Of a stretch of 64,000 nt of DNA, positions 50,432 to 60,310 are shown piece after piece. Made by a program: the position numbers and the translations under genes. Position 1 is the first letter of the stretch. Every line of letters begins with the position of its first letter. Under the pieces are notes generated by a model. It did no database searches. It was not told where the DNA came from and was given only the letters and a program-made list of their open reading frames with translations. Source of the stretch: Juglans regia (lineage: Eukaryota > Streptophyta > Magnoliopsida > Fagales > Juglandaceae); assembly GCF_001411555.2 (NCBI RefSeq), contig NC_049912.1, positions 21,374,341-21,438,340 on the forward strand, in the 5' to 3' direction.

Positions 50432-50690
50432 CCCTAAAGAATAACCAATTCATATATTCTAAATACAAGAGACCGTGTGCTATGTGCATTGAGAAAACGA
50501 AAAAAACAAAATCCTAACTAATTCTATTGTTGTGCTATGTTGTGGTGGCTGCTGTGCTCTGCTATGAGGAACATTCTAAATGATCTCAGACAGTTGGCAT
50601 GAAGGTGTTATATTCTGTGGTGAGGCTACAATATAAGAGTCATGATGACGCTTGGTCATCATATTTGATATATTATGTAATTCTCGAGAT

Positions 50691-52783
50691 CTATTATTTT
50701 TTTAATTTTTTATAAAAAAATTAAATTTATCTCAATATTTTTTATGTATTTTAACTTAAAAAGTTAAACCTATCTCAATTAACAAATTTAAATACTCTTA
50801 ATAAAATTTATAAAATATTAATATTCACAATTTAATTCTACTCATTTCAACGTTTAAATGACTAAGCTAACATTTGGTCAAGCAGTGTGCGGAGCCGTGC
50901 ACGCTACAGCAATACCGAGCAAAAGGCCAAAATGATGTTATCCTTCTCAAACCAAAACGAGCATTCGGAAAATAAATATAGCTTTGGCACCTTTGGAAAT
51001 AAAACGACAGCTTGGAGGGACAAAAAGGCTCTAAATTCTGGCCTCTGATTCCTTGTCATGTTAGTTTTAAAAACTAAAAACAAAAAATAATAGAGAGAGT
51101 GCTCTCTCCTTCGCCAAAAAACGAATACATCTTTTTATATGAATTGGTATAAAAAATATTGATATTTTAATTTTTTTTTAATATCTTGATATCATAATAG
51201 AGAATGTATTTACATATCAGTCTATAAATATATATGATTTGATTTTTTAGAGTTTCCGTCCGAGATTTTAAAATCTACAGTATAAGAGAGACAGATATAT
51301 AAAATGAGTCATATGCTATTTATAACCTAAGCAATTGTGTGAAGCCTAATTTATATGTCTACCCTAAATTCTAAAATTTGGACAAGAAGCCTAAAAAATC
51401 TAAATCTTTTGATAATATCTTCCTTCCACCTACGTTCCTAATACCAATATCATGCCCTCTCATATATCATTGTTTAGGGTTTATTTGAATATTAAGAATA
51501 TATCATAATATTTGTGAATAATAATTAAATAATTTATAAATAATAATAAAATAATATATAAAAATATATGAAAACAATTGTGTTGAAACGAAGTATAAAG
51601 CTTTGTTTGATTATTATATTTATTATTATTTATAAATTATTTATAATTTTTTTTTATTATCATTCACAAATTTATCCCAAACATATCAACCTCTAAAAGA
51701 TAGCCAATCATCTTTGATAGTTTCTTTCACAAGGAAGATGTAACAAGCCAGACCTTGTTGATTCAAAAAAAAAAAAAAGGGGGAGCCAGACCTTGTGGCT
51801 GGTAGATTTTAATATGCAAATTCACCTCGAATGGAATACCACATTTGAGAGAGAAGGAATAATCCAAACTCCCCTGCAAATAGGAATTCGAGAATAGACA
51901 ACCAAAAAACAGCTGATGCGTGCGTTCGACACGTGTAACCTCAAATTTACTAGTAATAATACATATATATATTATTATTATTTTTATTTACCAACAAGGC
52001 CTCGTTGAAAAGTAAGATATGAAAAAAATTTTAAGAATAATAATAAAATAATTTATAAATAGTAGTGAGATAATTTAATTTAAATATTTTTTAAATTTTG
52101 AAAAAAAGAAAAAAATTAAATAAAAAAATTATAAAATTAAAATATAAAATTATAATGATTAATTTAAAAAAATTATAATAATTAATTTAAAAATTTTATA
52201 TTTAAATTATAATTGAGAAGAGATGATTATGAGACACTGGGAAGATCTTGACTTGCTTTCAATAATAATAATTGAGTTAAGAGCAGGACTTGGGAGCGGT
52301 GAAAATCCTGTATTATTGGAGACATCAGACATGGATGCCAACACCATCTGTACCGTTGACAAGGATATACCACTACCTCCACACGATTCTCGCACGCGAC
52401 CGCCTCGCAAATCGCAATGGCCAGACGGTACCAAACGAGTCGAGACGAGGTGGCCCTGGCATTAGCCTTTGTCGCGCGTGGCCCTACTCTTGACTCTGTA
52501 CTACAGTAGTAGTACTACACCTTGTCTGTCCGGTTATATAATTCCAAAAAAAAAAAAATCATGTATTTCATGTCGCCATAATCCTCTCTCTCGTTCCCGT
52601 TGGCAAGTTATCACCGTCTGGACTGGGACTAAAGCACTTCCCCAACACTCCCCCACCATGTTCAACCAAGCTGGCTGACTCTCGGAGCTGTCGTCTCTTC
52701 GCAGCCAAGTCACCCACTCTCGCTTCCAACTCCATCCGCCGCTAGCTCTTGGAATTTGACTGTTAGTGTCGTTCACTGGATTT
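50691..52783. other. Intergenic region and SPL7 promoter
   Basis: 50690-52200 is AT-rich with no gene. A repetitive AT block lies at 52000-52200. 52200-52783 is GC-richer and probably the SPL7 promoter and 5' UTR, with CT-rich stretches at about 52580-52600 and 52690-52745. Short ORFs here have no recognisable domain. Confidence 0.45.
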
Positions 52784-55700
52784 ATGGAAAGCCCTTCGCG
52801 ACCTCAGCAATCTCCAAACCCTAGGGTTTCCGAGGAAATGGAGGACCCGTCCTCCGATCTCTGGGACTTCAGTGAACTCCTGGATTTCACTGTAGACGAG
52901 CACTTCTCCGTCTCCCTTGACCCCGATGATATTCATCCACACCCCATCCCGCAGGAGGATCCCGCTGCTCCCACTTCTAACCGCCGAAAGCGTGATCCCA
53001 GGCTCATCTGTTCCAATTTCTTGGCGGGTCGGATCCCCTGCGCCTGCCCCGAGTTGGATGAAAAGATGGAGATGGAGATGGAGGTTGACGTCCATGGGAA
53101 GAAGCGGGCCCGGAGTGTTCGGACGTCTACCCGCAGGCCTCGGGCCGCCGCGCGTTGCCAGGTTCCCGGGTGCGAGACTGATATCAGCGAGCTTAAAGGG
53201 TATCACCGCAGGCATAGGGTTTGTCTGCGGTGCGCGCATGCGACCACGGTTGTGCTTGATGGAGTGGCTAAGAGATATTGCCAGCAGTGTGGCAAGTAAG
53301 CTCCATCCACATGGTTTCTGAGGTTTCAGATTGTATTTCATACTTTATTGTTCTTCTTCTTTTTAAGATTTTAGTTTTACTTTCGGTCACCGCCGAGTTA
53401 GATGCTAGAGTTTTGCTTAAGACGATTTCAACGATGTTTTGAAAGGGTACACTAATAAAGTTGTCATTTATCTTAGATACATAATTATAGTCTGGGTTTA
53501 TGTATGGAAGAGGCTATATAGACAATTTGTGCGGTTGTGTTATTGTGCATGAGATCAGAGCAGCTTGAATCCTAAGTCAATTGTTCAGTTGCTTACGTTC
53601 TTTTTTTAAAAAAAATAAGTATTTAGTTGCTTACATTCAAGTTGCCGCTGCTAAAATAGTGTTTAGTTGACAAAAATCATATATGATTCAGGGTGAAAGT
53701 TGCCGATTGATCAGCATTATTTTACTAATTATACCTTATGCTCATGTGCAAAATGGTTGGCAGGTTTCACATCTTATCAGATTTTGACGAAGGTAAACGT
53801 AGTTGTCGAAGAAAATTAGAACGCCACAATGTTAGACGGCGAAGGAAGCCAAGTGATTCTAGAGTTGCAGCGTATAGTGAGCCTAAAGGGGCCATGCAGA
53901 CTGAGAATGTCCCTTGTGATGGTGAAGCAGAAAAAGGTACCAATTTGAATCAATTCGACTAGTTTCCATCTATGTGATGGACAGAGCACATATATTTAAG
54001 TGACTCTGGAGAAAAGTTGCACATTCTACCAGGATAAAACATTTACTAGTATCATATATTGTCTTTGGTCTAGATGGTTTATGCTCGAGCAGCCCAATGG
54101 CTGAAATGGAAGCAGTCTTGGAGTCTGAAGATGTACGAGTTACCACTCTCTGCTCAGATCTTAATTCCCAGAACATGTATTGTGATACTGTTGCATCTTT
54201 TGTGGCTTCTGGTGAAACCCAGATGCATGGAGAAAATGATAATACCAAATGTTCTCTATCTCCATTGTACTGTGACAATAAGACTGATTACTCATCTGTG
54301 GTGGGTCTCCACTGACTGCTATGTTAGCCACATTGCCTTTTTTCCCCTTAGTTCACAGGAGGAGCTATCCTGGAGATGTACTGATCCATATATGATTGTA
54401 GTGTCCGACAGGTCGGATCTCGTTTAAGCTTTATGATTGGAACCCAGCAGAATTCCCTAGAAGACTGCGGCACCAAGTATTTAAAGCATTATTATTGCAG
54501 TTTGATATTTTGAAAGGGATCAGATCACTTTTCAGTCATAGATACAAATAATTGGTTAATATGTATGTACATTTATCTGCAGATATTCCAGTGGTTATCC
54601 AGTATGCCGGTTGAGTTGGAGGGGTATATTCGCCCTGGATGTACAATATTAACTGTGTTCATTGCGATGCCAATGTTTATGTGGACGAAGGTAAAGGTTT
54701 AACTGGATGCTTTCTTTATGAATACTTAGACTGTTATGGTGAGCTAGTGCCATTAATTTGGCATAGTTCTCTTGCTTGGGCAATCAACTATGGCGATAAG
54801 GGAGATAGTTCAAGTCGAGGGAGGACCAAAGGGAAGACAGAACCAATTGTAAATTGTTAGTAGGACCAGTGTGTTGGGGAATTTACAGTGACTTGGTATA
54901 TGGGCAAAATCTGGTTTGGTGGGATAGGCATTGGTGCACTGGTGGTGGTTTGGGGCAGGCGCATTTTTGGGCTTGGGCTAGGGCTTTGTTACGTTAATTT
55001 TCCTAGATGGGTTTGTTGTTGGGCTAGGGCTGGGTTTATTGTTCCTTGTATCTTTTTTGCACCCCAACTAGGTGTTTTCTCTTGTATACATCTAGTGTAC
55101 TTGGCTGCGCCTATTGGTATTAATAAATTTTTACTTGTCAAAAAAAAAATTTGGCACAGTTCTGTCATAGATCTGCATATATATTATACTCACCATTTCA
55201 TGTTCATGTTGTCCCTGGAGAATACAAGTATACTTGGTCTCATGCATTTGTCGTAGATCATCTTGTTAGGTACTCCTAAGAATCAAGAAGACACATCTAT
55301 GATATCCTTATATTTAGTTGGATTTTCTTCATATGTTTTAACACAACTAGAGAAGAATATTTACATATATATGTCATTGTGGCTCATAAAATTCTTTCTG
55401 TCCTCTCAATATCTTGCCTTTAACACGCCAATCTTTTGGCTGCTCAACTGGTGCGAAATTTTTTAGAATTTATTCACATTTTAATGTCCACTTCAAAACA
55501 AGGAAAATATTTAACTTATAAAACAAAGTCTTTTGGCTGGTCAAATTTTGATATGCTTATCAGCCAATCTAAGTAAATCATTAACTTATGTACTATTGGA
55601 TTCGGGCTCCTCATTACCATCCCGATTCAAAATAAAAGCCAAGGTCTATTTTAAATTACCTTTAGTTTAAAAAGAAAACCGGGGTTCAAACTTTGGGCTG

Positions 55701-56896
55701 TTCCTCCCATGTTAAATAATAAATTTTACTAAAAGTTTAAGTTGATGGGAAGAGATGAATGTACCCGTCTTTTTTTATTAGTAAATAAGAATTTTATTAA
55801 AATAGCCATAGACAAGTACACGGGACATATACAAGAGCAACACCCATGCATAAGAATGTACCCATGTAACTAATACTTCAACACTAGATTCTTATTAAAA
55901 AAGAAAATCAACGCTGGATATATTTCTTGTTATCATTTCACTTGTGAGTTTTCTTTTGATAAGCATTTCACATGTGAAAATTGAGTATGCTTGTATAGGA
56001 TTTTGTTTAGTTCAGTTTTTGAGGTAATTTTTTAAGATGGTTTTTTAATGTTTGTGAAAACGGTGGAACCTGTTGAAAATATAATTGAAAAGAAATCAAT
56101 TTGGATTTTGTGAAAGTGATTTGGGTTTTGGTTTTGATTTTGATTTTTTATCAACTGATGCTTATGATTAGGGGATTACTTTTTGGAGATGAAAATTTAT
56201 TTTGGGTTTTAAAATGTGTTTGGATTGAAAGTTGAACTATCCAAACATAGCTAAAGTATCATGCTAAATGGATGAAGAAATTATAGAATCCCATAAGTGT
56301 ATGGTATAGGATTTTGTGTGATCAAACAAAGGTGCTGTTCCTATCTATAAAGTATAATAAGTTGTCAAGCTGTCACAAATTGTTTCTACTTGTCTGTTCA
56401 ATTTGTTCTATTTACATTAATTTATAAAATTAGTGAAGTCTGCAAGACTAGACTAAATGTTTCTTGAATGCATCAAACAGTTATCTGAAGATCCTCTATC
56501 ATATCTCCATGACTTTGTCATCTCCCCTGGAAGGATGTTATCTGGAAGAGGCACCATACTTGTTTTTATCAATGACATGATTTTCCGGGTTATGAAAGGT
56601 AAGTTTGTGACCATACGTGTTGCTACATAATACTTATGAAATTTGAAAACTGATTTCTTTTTCAGCATAAATAGTTCATCAAGTGAAGTTCATAATCAGC
56701 CCAATTAATGCATTCAACCCAAGCCCTTTTGACATGAGTTGAACAATTGAATGGGCATAGGGGGAACTTCTGTGATGAAAGTCAAGGTGGAAGTGCGAGC
56801 CCCGAGACTTCACTATGTTCATCCTATATGTTTTGAGGCTGGAAAACCCCTGGAGTTTGTTGCTTGTGGAAGTAATTTGCTACAATCTAAACTTCG
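52784..56896 (+). CDS. SPL7: SBP-box transcription factor SPL7-like, first seven coding exons
   Basis: SPL7 is the plant copper-deficiency regulator that binds GTAC sites. Exons: 52784-53295, 53764-53936, 54074-54300, 54402-54476, 54583-54690, 56481-56598, 56761-56896; all GT-AG, 1349 nt, 449 residues so far. The N-terminus has an acidic [14 protein letters not shown] (28-41) and [21 protein letters not shown]. The SBP domain starts at about C125: [25 protein letters not shown], then the bipartite signal [18 protein letters not shown] across exons 1 and 2. The CLRC Cys in place of the usual His in the first zinc site is an SPL7 trait. Then [36 protein letters not shown] and [18 protein letters not shown] follow SPL7 order. 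The start is the ATG at 52784. The remaining C-terminal exons must lie beyond 64000; the rest of the window is a LINE-filled intron. Confidence 0.92.
54771..55147 (+). mobile_element. Non-LTR retroelement fragment (377 bp) in SPL7 intron 5
   Basis: AATTTGGCAYAGTTCT is present at 54755-54770 and 55148-55163 with one mismatch. The insert ends GGCTGCGCCTATTGGTATT…TTACTTGTC plus poly(A), like the LINE tails elsewhere. The upstream part (GGGCTTGGGCTAGGGC) has no readable RT, so this is a 3' UTR-only LINE copy or a SINE sharing the tail. Confidence 0.8.
55767..55853 (-). mobile_element. 5'-truncated LINE tail (87 bp), reverse orientation
   Basis: GAATGTACCC flanks it at 55757-55766 and 55854-55863. 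On the minus strand the insert reads …GTGTACTTGTCTATGGCTATTTT… then an A-rich end, matching the family tail. It lies in SPL7 intron 5. Confidence 0.75.
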
Positions 56897-57001
56897 GTAT
56901 GCCATTGACAACATTGAGCTTTATATATGATCATAAATATAGCTTTCCCCTCGGGTTTCATTGTTGTGTTTATTTTATTTGCTCTGTTGTTTTTAATGAA
57001 C

Positions 57002-57310
57002 AAAAAGGTAGGAGGGAGCAACCAGAGGTGGCTTCCTACTTGGGTGTGACCATGCGTCCATGATAGAAACCTTACCTGCTGGGAACTGGACAAGAGGGGC
57101 CTAGACTGCAGAAAGTCGTAGACGCTCCCTCAAGTGGGGGTTGGGTTTGAGCCATAGCTTAGATTTTAGCCCTGCTAGGGAATTCAATGAATCATTTGGT
57201 GGCTAATACCAATAGTTTAAGATGAATCCATATTTGGATTCGAACCCTAGACCTAGTATATACCAAACCACTTAGGAGTAACCTGAGGACCATTGAGCCA
57301 CCACTCTTAG
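57002..57310 (-). mobile_element. tRNA-derived SINE
   Basis: On the minus strand, TGGCTCAATGG (57300-57290) fits an A box and GGTTCGAATCC (57246-57236) is a perfect B box, about 43 bases apart, as in tRNA-derived pol III promoters. The body runs on for about 230 bases and ends near CCTACCTTTTTG. It is not a tRNA gene: no acceptor stem pairs. Boundaries are approximate. Confidence 0.65.
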
Positions 57311-57582
57311 TGGTTATTGCTATGTTAATACGTAATTAAAATGGAAAAATCTTTCTTTTGGGTGCTGGGGTGTAGGATGTTTTGATCCACCCTCTCTATA
57401 CCATAATGAGTGGCTCAGCTACCAAATGCACAAACTTAAAGGAAAAGAAAACATCTTAGTCTTCTTAAAGTAATCAACACACAAATTGGAAGCACATGCT
57501 TTCTTCTATAATAAAGGGTATTGTGTGAAGATATTGCTTTGGTTTTTGGAACAAACATATGGTATGGGACATGAATCATTTT

Positions 57583-58262
57583 TTTATTGGTAAAATAAAA
57601 TTTTATTGAACCGAATGGATAGGCTTAGCCCAAGTACACAGAAAAGTGTGCAAGAGGAAACACCTAATTAAGCATTAGGTGCTAGAAATAGAAATAAGAA
57701 AATCATGAAAACTAGCTCCATTGAAATCTATAACAAATGCCCATAAAAATAAAGTGTTGTAAAAGAACCTTCTAAGTTCTTCCAAAGAGCATTCCCTATT
57801 TTAAAAACTCCGACCATTTCGCTCCCACCAAATGCACCACATCAGACATAAGGGAACCATCTTCCATTCAACTGCGAATTGGGAATTACCCTGAAGACCG
57901 CTCCTGCTGGAAAGGAGATCCACCACTCTCCTAGGCATTACCCATGCAAGTCCAATCCTGATGAAGTGTCATCCCACATGGCCCTAGCTACCTCACAATG
58001 AAGCAATAAATGGTCCATAGATTCATCACTTCTCATACACATACAACACCAATCAACAACAATAATCATTCCTTCAGTTATCTATGGGGAGGCTTTTCCC
58101 AAGAGAAGCAGTCCAACCAAAGAAAGCAACCTTTAGGGGCACCTTACTACTCCATATACCTTTCCAAGGGAAAGGGATATGATGCAAGTGAACCACTCAC
58201 TGTGGGACAACGGGAGCATCATTCTCATTATAATATATTTATGGAAGTGGCGTGGAGGGTAT
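57583..58262 (-). mobile_element. LINE E, 3' fragment on the minus strand
   Basis: A T-run at 57583 (poly(A) in reverse) and the complement of GGATAGGCTTAGCCCAAG give the LINE 3' end. Further in, minus-strand translation gives FPWKGIWSSKVPLKVAFFGW, then HLLLHCEVAR-like and WCAFGG-like pieces of the zf-RVT region, with stops. Truncated 5' near 58260. Confidence 0.75.
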
Positions 58263-58299
58263 AATTCATTGATTCTAAGCAATCATGTGTGATCACCTA

Positions 58300-60085
58300 G
58301 ATTAAGCAGGTCATCTTCAATCTTTAAACGGTTATCCCGTGGTTTCTTTAACAGCTCGAGGGGGTTGCGCCAAGGAGATCCACTATGACCCATCTTTTTT
58401 GTTATTGTCATGGAGGCATAAAGCAGAATGATGTCGGCTTCAGTGGAGGGTGGCTTTTTCTTAGGTTATTCAATGGGGGATACTAACCACGGTGCTACCA
58501 TTATATCGCATTTTTTTTTTTTTGCAAATGATATGTTGTTATTTTGTGAGGCAAATCCAAGTCATCTTCAATCTTTAAAGGCTATTATGCTGTGTTTTGA
58601 AACGGTATCCGGGTTAAAAATAAATCTCTCAAAAACGGAGATGGTTGCTGTGGGTAATGTGCGTAATGTCAGGGGGCTGACTAATATATTGGGATGTGCG
58701 GTCTCTTCGTTGCCTATGAAGTACCTTGGCTTACCGTTGGGAGCATCATTCAAAGCTAAGACTATTTGGAATGGGGTGTTAGAGAAAATAGAGCGTAGGT
58801 TGACTGGATGGAAACAGGTGTATTTGTCTAAAGGAGGTTGGATTGCATTGATAAAGAGTACCCCTTCCAACCTTCCCACCTATTTCTTGTCTTTATTTCC
58901 TCTTCCTGCTAGTGTTGCCTTGTGGATTGAGAAGCTTCAATGAGATTTTTTTGTGGGGTGGACTTGGAGATGAGTTTAAGTTCCATTTAGTTGGGTGGGA
59001 CGAGGTGTGCTCTCCCTTCAGGGGTGGTGGATTGGGGGTTCGTAATGTGAGGGCCTTCAATAAGGCTCTTCTCGGGAAGTGGCTTTGGAGATATAATTAT
59101 GAGAGGGAAGCCTTATGGAAGATGGTGATTGATAGTAAGTACGGGAGTACCTGGGGTTGGTGCTCTAATGAAGTTAGGGGGGCGTACAAGGTGGGGTTAT
59201 GGAAGCATATTCAGAAAGGTTGGTGGTCTTTCTCTTGCAACACGAGGCTGTGTATGGGGGATGACCATAGAATTAGTTTTTGGCATGACGTTTGGGTTGG
59301 AGATATGGCTCTTAAGGATGTCTACTCTGCTATTTTTAGAATTGCAAGGGAACAAGATGCTGTGGTGGCTGAATTGAGGGATATTAATAATGAGGCGCAG
59401 CAATGGAATGTTAGTTTTATTCGGGAGGCCCATGATTGGAAAGTAGGATTCGTGATGGAGTTCTTTAACTTGCTGTACAACATTAGTCTTGCTGTTACAG
59501 CGGAGGATAAACTGGAGTGGCGGCCTTCTAGGAAAGGCAATTTTTCTGTACGCTCATTTTATGAGACTCTTACTGCCCAAGGTAGGAATCACTTTCCTTG
59601 GACGAACATTTGGCGGAGTAAAGCACCTACAAAGGCTGTTTTTTTTGCTTGGACAGCAACTTTAGGGAATGTACTGACTGTTGATAATATAAGAAAACGT
59701 GGGCTTATCATCATCGACTGGTGCTATATGTGTAGAAATAGTGGTGAAACAGTGGATCATCTACTTCTACAATGTGAGGTTGTAACCATATGGAATTATT
59801 TTTTCAGCAAAGTGGAATTAGCATGGGTTATGCCGAGAAGGGTGGTTGAACTTCTAGCTAGCTGGAAAGCGATCATGGGGACACCACATATTGTAGCTGT
59901 GTGGAGGATGGCTCCCATTTGTATTTTTTGGTGTATCTGGAGAGAAAGAAATGATAGAAATTTTGAGGATCGTGAGCGCTCCTTGGAAGAGATTAAGAGT
60001 TTCTTCTGGAATACTTTATTTATGTAGGCCATCGCTTTAGATTTAAATGGTCTCAATTTTCATGGTTTTCTTGTGCATTAATCAT
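58300..60085 (+). mobile_element. LINE D, 3' half of ORF2
   Basis: Enters at [15 protein letters not shown] (58350), then has a stop in that motif and one at the Leu of MEALSRM. A 171-codon ORF (58428-58943) and a 371-codon ORF (58912-60027) follow. RT site: HFFFFANDMLLF, with FADD changed to FAND, so a catalytic Asp is lost. Then [78 protein letters not shown] and WCIWRERNDR. Past a stop at 60027 the frame continues (AIALDLNGL). There is no poly(A) before the next LINE begins. Confidence 0.85.
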
Positions 60086-60310
60086 GATTTAACAGAAATA
60101 CTTTATTTAAATGTATCATTAATCTCAGTTGCAGTGTATGAACTCCTAAAATTTTCTCTCCGTACACTTTTTTCTTTTCTTGGTTTTCTTGTGTCTTGCT
60201 TCTGGTGTTGGGTCGTCTATGGTGGTAGTTCCTTGTGGTGTTTAGCATGTAGTTCAGTGGAGTTAAGTTATAGATTGGAGATTCTCGATATAGTGCATTG
60301 TAGGGTGAAG

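Larger units (their letters stand above)
45318..50690 (-). mobile_element. Degraded Ty1/Copia LTR retrotransposon
   Basis: Read on the minus strand: 5' LTR (50690 to about 49965, including a 322-bp MITE), polyprotein (49877 to about 45480), a purine-rich tract (complement of ACTCCCCCTCAAGATGG, 45421-45437) and a 3' LTR stub. The LTR stub at 45318-45420 and the segment at about 50588-50690 align closely (shared GACCAAGC, GCCTCACCACA and CATGCCA blocks), confirming the LTR pair. The 3' LTR is cut after about 100 bp. A primer-binding-like CTATCAGATCAGG lies just inside the 5' LTR. Domain order GAG-PR-IN-RT-RH is Copia. Confidence 0.88.

Noticed and set aside
52340..52505. GTAC motifs in the SPL7 promoter as copper-response sites
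   Set aside because: Three GTAC in a few hundred bases is close to chance; no evidence of autoregulation.
52766..52783. Upstream in-frame GTG start for SPL7
   Set aside because: The ATG at 52784 is the natural eukaryotic start; the six extra residues have no family support.
52763..53341. 192-codon minus ORF
   Set aside because: Antisense of SPL7 exon 1, GC-rich; no domain.
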